DNA from: JBBDIK01 sp040880465
GTDB taxonomy: Bacteria > Actinomycetota > UBA4738 > JBBDHU01
DNA length: 64,000 nt
Assembly (NCBI GenBank): GCA_040880465.1
Contig: JBBDIK010000005.1
Location: 79,565 to 143,564 of the forward strand
Direction of reading: 5' to 3'
Shown piece after piece: positions 51,853 to 59,056 of this stretch. Position numbers and translations under genes: made by a program. Each line of letters opens with the position of its first letter. Position 1 is the first letter of the stretch. The notes beneath the pieces were generated by a model. That model made no database searches. It was not told the DNA's origin and saw only the letters and a list, made by a program, of their open reading frames with translations.

Positions 51853-52386
51853 CTACTCGTCGGCGATCGGATGGAACCACGAGCCGAACCCGCGGCGGTC
51901 TTCGATCTCGAGCTTGCGGTCGCGGGCGAACCACGCGAGTTCATGGGCCCCGCCCGGTGCCGAGGGTGAGGGAGTGGCCGAACGGCACGCGATCCCGGCT
52001 TCGCCCTTATCCCAAGCTCTCTGCCCCACGGGCTGGGTCCCGTCCCAACCGACATCGGCCGGGTAGGTGACCGGGAAGCCGGCGGCGCGACACCCTCCAT
52101 CCGAGAGCACATCGACGAACGAGGCCGCGGGGATCCCGGTGGTGATCAGGACCGGAGCCGTCTCGGTTCGCAGGTCCAGGACATCGAAGGGCTGGCCGGC
52201 GAACCGGGCGTCGACGAACGAACGAGCGAGCGCGATGTCGCTCACCAGGTAGGTGACCGGGAACGACCCTGGAGGGTTCCAACGTCCACCGCCGGACATG
52301 CTCGGCTCGGGATCGAGCGGGTCGGACCATCTTGGGTCGGCGACCCGCAGGTAGCGGCCACCCTTTCGGACGTGGCGGAACCTCAC
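51853..52386 (-). CDS. RES-domain toxin
   Basis: 177 aa, RES superfamily (NAD+-consuming toxins such as MbcT). SGGGRWNPPG (31-40) holds the conserved Arg (R35), and VTYLVSD supplies the Tyr. The Glu that usually follows in the A-x-x-E helix appears to be Arg55 (ALARSF), so activity may be altered. It overlaps the upstream antitoxin gene by 4 bp, the standard antitoxin-toxin order. Expected to degrade or phosphorolyse NAD+ when unneutralised. Confidence 0.85.
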   Translation of the reverse strand: MRFRHVRKGGRYLRVADPRWSDPLDPEPSMSGGGRWNPPGSFPVTYLVSDIALARSFVDARFAGQPFDVLDLRTETAPVLITTGIPAASFVDVLSDGGCRAAGFPVTYPADVGWDGTQPVGQRAWDKGEAGIACRSATPSPSAPGGAHELAWFARDRKLEIEDRRGFGSWFHPIADE

Positions 52387-52958
52387 GCGGTGCGAGCCCA
52401 GTCGAAGGTCGAGCGCAACTGGGCAAGCAGTTCCTGCTCCTCCCCGTCGGCGATCATCTCGAGCATGGTTCGCCCGCCGTAGGCGGGAGACGGCGTGCGG
52501 ACGATGCCCGGTATCCGGTCGGGGATGAGCCGCAGATGCAGAAGGTCGGCGATGCGCATGATGTCGGCCAGCCGCCGTTGACGGGATCGTGGGATGCCCT
52601 TTGCGCGCCAGCTCGTTATGGCTTGCCGGGAGATGCCGAAGAGGGCGCCGACCTCGGTTTCGCTGAGGTCGAGCAGGCGCTCGATCCGGTCGAGCGCGAC
52701 GGTGCCGGGGTGCGCGACGGAGCCGGGGTGCGCGCCCGCGGCCATCGACGCGAACCGGTCGAAGTCCTCCGGGCCGAGGACGTCGGGGAGCTCCTCGCGA
52801 GCGGCTTCGAACAGCCAGCGCGTCAGGTTCTCGAGCGCATCGGCGTATGCGCGAAGCGGCTCGTCGGCGCCCGGGGACGTTGGATCCTCACGTGCGTCAT
52901 CGATGAGCTCACGGATCAGCCGCTGCTTGCGGCCGCTGGTCTCGGGCTTGGCGCTCAT
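52383..52958 (-). CDS. Xre/MbcA/ParS-type antitoxin
   Basis: 191 aa antitoxin of the RES-Xre class. The HTH is LSETEVGALFGISRQAITSW (about 98-117); the C-terminal toxin-binding part (RTPSPAYGGRTMLEMIADG, 154-172) matches the MbcA/ParS tail. An N-terminal extension of about 80 residues is longer than in MbcA. ATG 52958 chosen; the frame remains open upstream across the operator repeats, which is not credible as protein. Autoregulation through the 17-bp direct repeats at 52973 is likely. Confidence 0.85.
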   Translation of the reverse strand: MSAKPETSGRKQRLIRELIDDAREDPTSPGADEPLRAYADALENLTRWLFEAAREELPDVLGPEDFDRFASMAAGAHPGSVAHPGTVALDRIERLLDLSETEVGALFGISRQAITSWRAKGIPRSRQRRLADIMRIADLLHLRLIPDRIPGIVRTPSPAYGGRTMLEMIADGEEQELLAQLRSTFDWARTA

Positions 52959-52972
52959 GCCTCCAAGACTAG

Positions 52973-53006
52973 CGCAAGCGGAACGCAAGCGCAAGCGAAA
53001 CGCAAG
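52973..53006 (-). promoter_or_regulatory. Tandem 17-bp direct-repeat operator of the RES-Xre operon
   Basis: CGCAAGCGGAACGCAAG followed immediately by CGCAAGCGAAACGCAAG (one mismatch), giving four CGCAAG boxes spaced 11, 6 and 11 bp. On the minus strand they overlap a -35-like TTGCGC, 17 nt from TAGTCT just before the antitoxin start. Binding by the Xre antitoxin would block the promoter. Confidence 0.7.
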
Positions 53007-53169
53007 GTGCCCCCCGGCGGATCTCGGGGGATGCCGCGCGACCCTGCGCCGGCTGTCGGCGAGACGACACGACGCCTGTCTGCGGGCGGACACGACCGCC
53101 GCATCAGGCGGCCGATACTGTTGATGTCGGGTGGCGGACGCCGCCCGCCGATCAGGAGGAGGCACCGAC

Positions 53170-53676
53170 ATGAGGCGCACCGCACCGTTCCTCGCCGTCG
53201 CCGCGGCGGCAACCATCGCCCTGACCGCCGCCCCCGCGGCCGCGATCGAGCCGTACCAGCCTGACGCCATGATCAACCCGGCGATGGTCGGGTGGGTCGG
53301 CCAGGATGTCATCGGCACCGACGGGGCCGACCAGGAGGCATATCTGGGCATCACCGTCGGTGGCGTGGGTGACTTCGAGCTTGCGGTCGAGAACGATGGG
53401 GCATTCGCCGATCGGTTCCGTTTCGACGGTTGCGCCTCGAGCCGTGGGTACAAGGTTCGCTACGTGATCGGCGGCGAGAGCGTGACCAAGGCCGTTCGGA
53501 ACGGCACGTTCCGCAGCGTCGTGCTGTCGTCGGGGGGTGTGGCGGGCGGACTGCATCTGAGGGTCAAGGCCACCGCCGACGCCAAGCCCAGGATCCTCTG
53601 TGACGTCGTCGTCTCGTCCTCCAACGCGCCGGCCGAGACCGATACCGTGCGCGCGAGGGTCGAGCTCCTTCCCTGA
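53170..53676 (+). CDS. Secreted protein of unknown function
   Basis: 168 aa. Signal peptide FLAVAAAATIALTAAPAAA with likely cleavage before IEPYQP. The mature region is beta-rich (repeated short hydrophobic strands, DFELAVENDGAFADRF, LHLRVKATA) and holds two Cys (DGCASS, ILCDVV), suggesting an immunoglobulin-like or jelly-roll fold with a disulfide. GAGGAGG lies upstream of the ATG. No homologue recognised. It lies between the toxin-antitoxin operator and a methyltransferase gene. Confidence 0.62.
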   Translation: MRRTAPFLAVAAAATIALTAAPAAAIEPYQPDAMINPAMVGWVGQDVIGTDGADQEAYLGITVGGVGDFELAVENDGAFADRFRFDGCASSRGYKVRYVIGGESVTKAVRNGTFRSVVLSSGGVAGGLHLRVKATADAKPRILCDVVVSSSNAPAETDTVRARVELLP

Positions 53677-53702
53677 CGACGTCGCCCCGGCCGGGTCGGC
53701 GC

Positions 53703-54446
53703 CTAGGCAGGCTTCTGCCAGACGGAGATGTGGTTGCCCTTGGGGCCGGGGAACGGCGTGCGGTCCCAGTCGGAGACGCGTTCGGCGAGCGTGAGGCCGG
53801 CTGCCTCCGCCATCGTGTCCAGCTCCTCCACGAAGGCGTAGCGGATCTTGACCGCCGCGATCGCTACTCGGCCGCCTGAGACCTGGATGTGGACATTGTC
53901 GACGCGCTGCGTCTCGCGGTCGTGGGTCGAGGCGTCGACGACGAGGTCGTCCGGGCCGGAGGACTCGACGTCGAGGCGCTGGTCCCGGTCGAACTGATCT
54001 GCGTCGGGGACGAAGCACTGCATCACGAACGCTCCGCCGGGCTCTAGGTGCTTCGCCACGCACGCGAAGCAGGACGCCTGCGCCTCTGGGGTGAGCAGCG
54101 AGAAGAAGGTGTTCCACACCGCGTAGATCACCGGGAACGTGCGACCCAGGTCGAAGTCGGCCATGTCGCCGATCCCGGCGTGGACCTTCCCGCTCCCGGG
54201 TTTGGAGCGCAGGATCTCGAGCATCGGCTCGGAGGTATCGATGCCGACCACGTCATTGCCCCAGTCGGCCAGCGGGATCGCAACGCGCCCGGTCCCGACA
54301 CCGAGTTCGAGCAGCGGCCGGTCCTCGGCCAGGCTCCGCAGGAACGCCACCGCGCCCGCAGTGTCCAGCCGGAACGCGTCCAGGAACATGTCGTCATAGG
54401 CGGCGGCGAGGCCCGCCTCGTAGGTCCCGTCGGTCCCTTCGAGCAT
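53703..54446 (-). CDS. Class I SAM-dependent methyltransferase
   Basis: 247 aa. SAM-binding motif I LLELGVGTGRVAIPLADWG, acidic motif II VVGIDTSEPMLEIL, and post-motif VHAGIGDMADF are clear. The C-terminal half matches small-molecule methyltransferases (FEELDTMAEAAGLTLAERV-like region). Substrate unknown. ATG 54446 gives a normal length. Divergent from the Fic remnant, 24 bp apart. Confidence 0.82.
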   Translation of the reverse strand: MLEGTDGTYEAGLAAAYDDMFLDAFRLDTAGAVAFLRSLAEDRPLLELGVGTGRVAIPLADWGNDVVGIDTSEPMLEILRSKPGSGKVHAGIGDMADFDLGRTFPVIYAVWNTFFSLLTPEAQASCFACVAKHLEPGGAFVMQCFVPDADQFDRDQRLDVESSGPDDLVVDASTHDRETQRVDNVHIQVSGGRVAIAAVKIRYAFVEELDTMAEAAGLTLAERVSDWDRTPFPGPKGNHISVWQKPA

Positions 54447-54470
54447 GTCGCCCAGTGTAGGGCGCGGGTG

Positions 54471-54788
54471 ATGCGCCGGTCCGCCACGTGGGTCGTGACC
54501 CGCGACGATCTGAATGCCGTGGAGCGCGACAACATCGCCGCTGCTGCCGTGTGGGCCGGCGGACGGAGATGGGAACCCGGCGACATCTCCCAGGCGAGGC
54601 TGAAGGCTCTCCACCGACGGATGTTCGAGGCTGTCTGGGAGTGGGCGGGCAGGTACCGAGCCACCGAGCGCAACCTCGGGATCGCGCCCGAGCAGATAGC
54701 ACCTGCGGTCGAGAACCTGGCGCGCGACGTAGCCGCGCAGGTCGAGGACCTGGGGGATCGCGAGCGAGATTCGCTCGCGGCATTCTGC
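54471..54788 (+). pseudogene. Truncated Fic/'mobile mystery protein B'-like gene
   Basis: The translated start resembles the N-terminal half of Fic-family mobile mystery protein B: LNAVERDNIAAAAVWAGGR, LHRRMFEAVWEWAGRYRATERN, IAPEQIAPAVENLARDVAAQ. The catalytic HPFxxGNGR motif never appears; after about residue 106 the frame continues only as antisense of the 115-aa gene below. So the 3' part was lost, probably when the neighbouring HicA-like pair was inserted or by deletion. Expected to be inactive. Confidence 0.65.
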
Positions 54789-54802
54789 AGGTCGTCGGTC
54801 GG

Positions 54803-55150
54803 CTACGCGGGCTGGACGGTGAGGGTGCCGCCTTCGAGTACGGCCACCGCATCATCTGTGACCGCGGGCGCCTCCCATGCGGGAGTGGCGATGTGCGCGG
54901 CGTGCAGGGCGGTACGGATGGCGCCGTCGCCGAGCCGGACGGCCTCCGCGGGGTCGGCGGCCTCGACGTCGACGCACACGCGGACGTCGCCCGTGGCCAA
55001 CATGGCTCCCAGATCGGGGTCGTCGATGCCGGTCAGGGTGAGCAAGTGCTCCTGGACGCCGTCGAGCAGGCCTTCGAGGTCATCTCCGACCAGCGGCTCG
55101 CCGCTTGCATCGACGATGCGGCCCTCGCGGATGATGCTGAACCTGTTCAT
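54803..55150 (-). CDS. Unknown protein, partner of a HicA-like gene
   Basis: 115 aa. No catalytic motif. The pattern VRVCVDVEAADPAEAVRLGDGAIRTALHAAH suggests a small alpha/beta (ACT-like) fold built from an acidic strand-helix repeat. ATG overlaps the stop of the 72-aa upstream gene by 4 bp, so the two form one translational unit, the normal architecture of a toxin-antitoxin pair. An antitoxin role is inferred from context only. Confidence 0.6.
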   Translation of the reverse strand: MNRFSIIREGRIVDASGEPLVGDDLEGLLDGVQEHLLTLTGIDDPDLGAMLATGDVRVCVDVEAADPAEAVRLGDGAIRTALHAAHIATPAWEAPAVTDDAVAVLEGGTLTVQPA

Positions 55151-55365
55151 CGGCTCGGATCCCAACAGCTCCACTTCCTCATCTCGCTGCGCTTGCGCCC
55201 AGCATAGGTCATCCCGCTCGGCGTCTGATGCACTCGCGTCATGTGCATCAGAGGACACAGGCACTTGACCATGAATGGGCGCCCGCGGCCGGGATCGACG
55301 ACCGAGCATCCTTGAGCCTCAGCATCGCGCAGGAGGTCGCGGATGTCCTTGCGCCTGCTCGCCAT
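55147..55365 (-). CDS. HicA-like small protein (possible mRNA-interferase-type toxin)
   Basis: 72 aa. RRKDIRDLLRDAEAQGCSVV matches the N-terminal helix of HicA/YcfA-type proteins, followed by the HxTPS-like segment VHQTPSGMTYAG, where HicA has its catalytic His (here HQTPS). Extra Cys (KCLCPLM, WSCWDP) distinguish it from classical HicA. ATG 55365 chosen; no good Shine-Dalgarno. Its 3' end overlaps the 115-aa gene. Toxin function is inferred. Confidence 0.6.
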   Translation of the reverse strand: MASRRKDIRDLLRDAEAQGCSVVDPGRGRPFMVKCLCPLMHMTRVHQTPSGMTYAGRKRSEMRKWSCWDPSR

Positions 55366-55420
55366 CGGGACATGCAATCACAAGGGTCTGACATTCCGCG
55401 GTGCGACGGGAGGACGCCTC

Positions 55421-55470
55421 CTAGGAGTCGAAGGTTGCGACGATCGGGGCGTGGTCGCTGAAGCTCGCGA
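55421..55470 (-). pseudogene. Remnant resembling an endonuclease/exonuclease/phosphatase C-terminus
   Basis: On the minus strand the sequence ends FASFSDHAPIVATFDS followed by TAG, a tail like the SDHxPV end of EEP-family nucleases. No in-frame upstream domain exists; another frame just upstream reads AIDAGGSTNLSGGWLKGLEVL, reminiscent of a PLD-type GSxNL motif. Best seen as decayed gene debris in the 208-nt gap 55378-55585. Confidence 0.3.
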
Positions 55471-55585
55471 AGGACCTCGAGCCCCTTGAGCCAGCCTCCC
55501 GACAGGTTGGTGCTTCCGCCGGCATCGATCGCGGCGATGGCGAGCTGATGGCCGCCCCCGGACTCGACCGATACTCAGCAGGCAG

Positions 55586-56512
55586 CTACTCCTTGAATAC
55601 CTTGTCGGCGTGCCAGGCGAGGAACTCCGGGTTCGGGCGGTCTGCTGGGTTGTCGGGGAGGAGGATCTGTGAGCCGCTCAACTCGTAGTAGTAATCGCCG
55701 TTGTTGAAGTCCGAGCGCAGGTGGCGGCTCACTCGAAGGCGGTGGTCGGGCTCGACCGTGAGGTAGCCACGGTCGAACAAGGTGTGGACATCGGAGCGGA
55801 GCAGGAGACCGTTGTCGACCCGATGTCGCCCGTCTCTCGTGACCGGCCGGATGTGCGCCGCTTGGAGCACGGGCAGGATCTTCTCGCGCGTGACGGCGCA
55901 GCGTCGCTGATAGGCCTCCGTGACGAGCGTTCGGAACGATCCTTGGCCGAGTCGACTCTTCACCCAGCGCTCCGAGAAGAGTTCGTCGCTATCGCGCTTG
56001 GCCGCTTCCTGGGCAACCCCCAGAGCCAGTAGCCGATACTGAATCGACTCCCAGAGATCCGTCCGCTCGGCCAGGTCGTAGGTCTTGCCGACCACGATGT
56101 TCGACGCCCAATCCTCGGGCGCCGGGATCCACTCGTCTGGCGGGAAGAAGAAGGGCTGCTCGAGAAGGATGCAGCCTATCTCCGTGTCGAGGTCGAGCGT
56201 ATCGACTGGAACCTTCCGATAGTGGGCGATGCGCTTCAACATGTTGCTGAGGGTGTCGGTGCCGTTCTTGGGACCGAAGGCTTCCCACGCCATGGTCAGG
56301 GGCAGGCGGGAGTGTCCGGCGAAGAAGCCGCCGCCGGCGATCGAGTTGTCCGGGTAGTGGAGCTTGAACAGGAAGGGCTCGCCGGGCTTCAGTGCCTTGA
56401 AAGTGTGTGGCGAAGGCTGCCAGAAGTTCACCTCGTCGAGCGCGGTTCGAGCATGCTCGGACGCAAGGAACCGGAACCAGTCCTTGTCCGTCACCCCGAG
56501 AAACGCCTTCAC
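55586..56512 (-). CDS. HNH endonuclease with N-terminal PUA-like domain (restriction-type)
   Basis: 308 aa. C-terminal HNH nuclease: AAHIRPV (H220), DNGLLLRSDVHTLFDRG (N234, H243). The N-terminal 130 residues (NFWQPSPHTFKALKPGEPFLFKLHYP, IAGGGFFAGHSRLPLTMAWEAFG) look like the PUA/SRA-type modified-base or DNA-reading domains found in modification-dependent HNH enzymes. GTG start. No methyltransferase partner is adjacent. Divergent from MazG-DUF2075 with a 135-nt gap. A type IV-like restriction role is an inference. Confidence 0.75.
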   Translation of the reverse strand: MKAFLGVTDKDWFRFLASEHARTALDEVNFWQPSPHTFKALKPGEPFLFKLHYPDNSIAGGGFFAGHSRLPLTMAWEAFGPKNGTDTLSNMLKRIAHYRKVPVDTLDLDTEIGCILLEQPFFFPPDEWIPAPEDWASNIVVGKTYDLAERTDLWESIQYRLLALGVAQEAAKRDSDELFSERWVKSRLGQGSFRTLVTEAYQRRCAVTREKILPVLQAAHIRPVTRDGRHRVDNGLLLRSDVHTLFDRGYLTVEPDHRLRVSRHLRSDFNNGDYYYELSGSQILLPDNPADRPNPEFLAWHADKVFKE

Positions 56513-56647
56513 TGGGCTACTGTGCGGGGAGATGAGCTCGGAGGCAAGTCATCCGGACCGCAACAGGCTTCCGATGTCGGATTGCGTCAGATCCCCAAGG
56601 CCAGGTAGCTTCGAGCAGATGGTCGGCGGGGAGTCGAGGCTAGGGAC

Positions 56648-57013
56648 ATGGTGAGCAAGGGCTTGGACCTGGAGTCGATCCAGCAGCGCCTTGCTGACTT
56701 CGCGGCAGTGCGTGACTGGGGCCAGTTCCATTCGCCTAAGAATCTGGCCATGGCCCTCGCGGGCGAGGCCGGCGAACTGCTGGAGGTCTTTCAGTGGCTC
56801 ACCGAGGATCAGTCGAAGTCCCTAAGTGAGGCGGACCTTCAGCGGGCAGCCGAAGAACTGGCTGACATCCAGATCTATCTGATCAGGCTTGCGCATGTGC
56901 TCGATGTCGATCTCCCGACAGCGGTGGAAGACAAGATCTCGCTGAACGAAGAGAAGTACCCGGTTGAACTGTCCAAGGGGGACGCGACCAAGGCGTCGAG
57001 GAGGGCCGAGTAG
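56648..57013 (+). CDS. MazG-like nucleotide pyrophosphohydrolase
   Basis: 121 aa all-alpha NTP-PPase of the short MazG type. Mg-binding motif ExxE appears as E40 and E43 in LAGEAGELLEVFQW, and the second as EELADIQIYLIRL (E70, D73). It hydrolyses (d)NTPs to NMP + PPi; housekeeping or phage-related roles are known for the family. The next gene begins at the base after its stop codon, so the pair is co-translated. Codon/base use is visibly less GC-rich than that of the leu operon. Confidence 0.85.
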   Translation: MVSKGLDLESIQQRLADFAAVRDWGQFHSPKNLAMALAGEAGELLEVFQWLTEDQSKSLSEADLQRAAEELADIQIYLIRLAHVLDVDLPTAVEDKISLNEEKYPVELSKGDATKASRRAE

Positions 57014-58900
57014 GTGCACCTCTACAGCGGCGCTACGACCGACTTCATCAGTGATGCCACACACAATCGCATCGCAGAGAAGCTGAAGACCGCGTTCTGG
57101 GAGTACTTCAGGTTCGACCCCGCTGATAGCGAAGTGCGTTCATGGCGCAACTCTCTCCGTGCGATGTCCGACGCGATCCAGCTTGCCGCGCTCGAGGACC
57201 ATGGGATCGTCGTTGAGCTGCAACTTCCGCTGTCCTCGAAACGACTGGACTGCATGATCACGGGACACGACTCCGCCGACCGCCCGCAGGCGGCGATCGT
57301 CGAACTCAAGCAGTGGGAGGAGGTCGGCCCTTCCGAGATCGACGACTGCGTCACCGTGTTCATGGCTGGTCGGATACGAGATGTGCTCCATCCTTCGTCT
57401 CAGGTTGGGGGATACGAGCGATATCTCCGTGATGTGCACACCACGTTCAGCGACGGGGACGTGGGGCTCGCATCCTGCGGCTTCGCGCACAACATGACCT
57501 TCGATCCAGCCGCTGAGGCGTTCTCCGGCAAGTTCAGCGTGCTCCTCGATCGACACCCGCTGTTCACAGGCGACCGGATCGGGGATCTGGCCGATTTCCT
57601 CACAGCGCAGGTTGGCGAAGGTGACGGCCTGCCAGTATTACAGGAAGTCCTGAAGGGGAAGTACCGGCCGCACAAACGACTATTGGAGCACACCGCGCGG
57701 GTCATCAAGCGCGAGCCTGCCTACACGCTCTTGGACGAACAGCAAGTCGCGATGAATCACATCGTCGGCGAAGTTCGGAAGCGACAGGCTGGGACGGGTC
57801 AGAGTGTGCTTCTTGTCCGGGGCGGTCCAGGCACCGGAAAGTCGGTGATTGCAGTGAACGCCCTTGCTGAACTTTCCGGCGACGGGTTCACGAGTCAGCA
57901 CGCGACAGGATCGAAAGCGTTTACCGAGAACCTCCGCAAGATCGTCGGCAGCCGCGCCAAGGCCCAGTTCAACTACTTCAACAGCTTCTCGAAGGCGGAC
58001 GAACAGCTCCTCGACGTGATCGTCTGTGATGAAGCCCATCGCATCCGCGCTTCTAGCAACAACCGCTTTATGAAGAAGGAGGACCGCTCCGACCTTCCGC
58101 AGGTCGAGGAGCTGATGAAGGTCGCCAAGGTGAGCGTCTTCTTCATCGATGACCACCAGGTCGTGCGGCCGGGTGAAGTGGGCAGCTCGGATTTGATCCG
58201 GGAGACCGCGAGCCGTCTCGGCCATGACCTGTTCGAGCACGAACTCGACACGCAGTTCAGATGCGGCGGCTCGGAGGCATTCGTCGGCTGGGTGGAGAAC
58301 TCACTCGAGATCCTGCAGAATCCATACGTCCTCTGGGACCCCAAAGAGGAGTTCGCCTTCGACGTAGTCGATAGTCCCCAGGAACTCGAGTCGATGGTTC
58401 GAGCGAAGTCGGAGGAGGGATTCACGGCCAGACTCACGGCAGGCTTCTGCTGGCCGTGGTCAGCGCCGCGCCCCGACGGCACGCTTAGGGAGGACGTCCG
58501 TATCGAGGACTGGGCGATGCCCTGGAACGCGAAGCCCGACTCGGGCAAACTCGCCGCGGGGATCCCAAAGTCCAACTACTGGGCAAGCGATCCTAGAGGG
58601 GTCGAGCAGGTCGGCTGTGTCTACACCGCTCAGGGCTTCGAGTACGACTTCGCCGGGGTCATCTTCGGTCGCGACCTCGTCTGGCGACCGCGGCAAGGAT
58701 GGATCGGCCAGCCCGAGTTCTCACACGACAGCATCGTCAAGCGGGGTGCGACGAAGGATCGCGCGACATTCACGGCGCTCGTCAAGAACACCTACCGCGT
58801 CCTCCTCACAAGGGGACTTCAAGGTTGTTACGTCTACTTCGAAGACGATCAGACTCGCGATTTCATCCTCTCCCGCGTCGAATGGCCGGATGAAGGCTAG
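57014..58900 (+). CDS. DUF2075 nuclease-helicase (PD-(D/E)xK + SF1-like ATPase)
   Basis: 628 aa. N-terminal nuclease: D79 in KRLDCMITG and E97-x-K99 in AAIVELKQWEE, a PD-(D/E)xK core. The ATPase part is DUF2075: Walker A GGPGTGKS (270-277), Walker B VIVCDEAHR (DEAH at 339-342), motif III VFFIDDHQ, motifs IV-VI TQFRCGGSEAF, YTAQGFEYDFAGVI and NTYRVLLTRG. GTG start follows the MazG stop directly. Related nuclease-DUF2075 proteins (for example staphylococcal Nhi) give anti-phage immunity; the same role is inferred here. Confidence 0.87.
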   Translation: MHLYSGATTDFISDATHNRIAEKLKTAFWEYFRFDPADSEVRSWRNSLRAMSDAIQLAALEDHGIVVELQLPLSSKRLDCMITGHDSADRPQAAIVELKQWEEVGPSEIDDCVTVFMAGRIRDVLHPSSQVGGYERYLRDVHTTFSDGDVGLASCGFAHNMTFDPAAEAFSGKFSVLLDRHPLFTGDRIGDLADFLTAQVGEGDGLPVLQEVLKGKYRPHKRLLEHTARVIKREPAYTLLDEQQVAMNHIVGEVRKRQAGTGQSVLLVRGGPGTGKSVIAVNALAELSGDGFTSQHATGSKAFTENLRKIVGSRAKAQFNYFNSFSKADEQLLDVIVCDEAHRIRASSNNRFMKKEDRSDLPQVEELMKVAKVSVFFIDDHQVVRPGEVGSSDLIRETASRLGHDLFEHELDTQFRCGGSEAFVGWVENSLEILQNPYVLWDPKEEFAFDVVDSPQELESMVRAKSEEGFTARLTAGFCWPWSAPRPDGTLREDVRIEDWAMPWNAKPDSGKLAAGIPKSNYWASDPRGVEQVGCVYTAQGFEYDFAGVIFGRDLVWRPRQGWIGQPEFSHDSIVKRGATKDRATFTALVKNTYRVLLTRGLQGCYVYFEDDQTRDFILSRVEWPDEG

Positions 58901-58930
58901 GTCTTGGACAAGCCCTTCAAGGACGAGCCC

Positions 58931-58958
58931 TTGACGCCGACCACGAGCCGCGTAGACT
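58931..58958 (+). promoter_or_regulatory. Promoter of leuL-leuA-leuB-cimA
   Basis: TTGACG (58931-58936), 16-nt spacer, TAGACT (58953-58958). The leader ATG begins 9 nt after the -10, the same geometry as at ilvL. Confidence 0.7.
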
Positions 58959-58967
58959 AGAACGACT

Positions 58968-59027
58968 ATGCAGGCCAACGGCTCCGCCACACGCACGAGC
59001 GCCGCCAGCCTGCTGCTTATCGTCTAG
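58968..59027 (+). CDS. leuL: leuA attenuator leader peptide (19 aa)
   Basis: Encodes MQANGSATRTSAASLLLIV; the last five sense codons are Leu-Leu-Leu-Ile-Val. TAG forms the edge of a 10-bp hairpin. Same length, promoter spacing and CTT-ATC codon pair as the ilvBNC leader peptide. No Shine-Dalgarno, so the RNA is almost leaderless. Starvation for leucine (and isoleucine/valine) should stall the ribosome at the hairpin base and prevent termination at 59057. Confidence 0.82.
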   Translation: MQANGSATRTSAASLLLIV

Positions 59028-59054
59028 GCGCGGCGGCTTCTAGCCCGCTGCGCC
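59027..59054 (+). promoter_or_regulatory. leuA leader hairpin overlapping the leader stop codon
   Basis: GGCGCGGCGG pairs with CCGCTGCGCC (10 bp, one G-U) around the loop CTTCTAGC. It starts at the final base of TAG and ends 2 nt before the terminator stem. Confidence 0.7.
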
Positions 59055-59056
59055 TG

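Noticed and set aside
52959..53453. Longer antitoxin starting upstream
   Set aside because: It would read through the operator repeats and across the start of a secreted-protein gene; no domain there.
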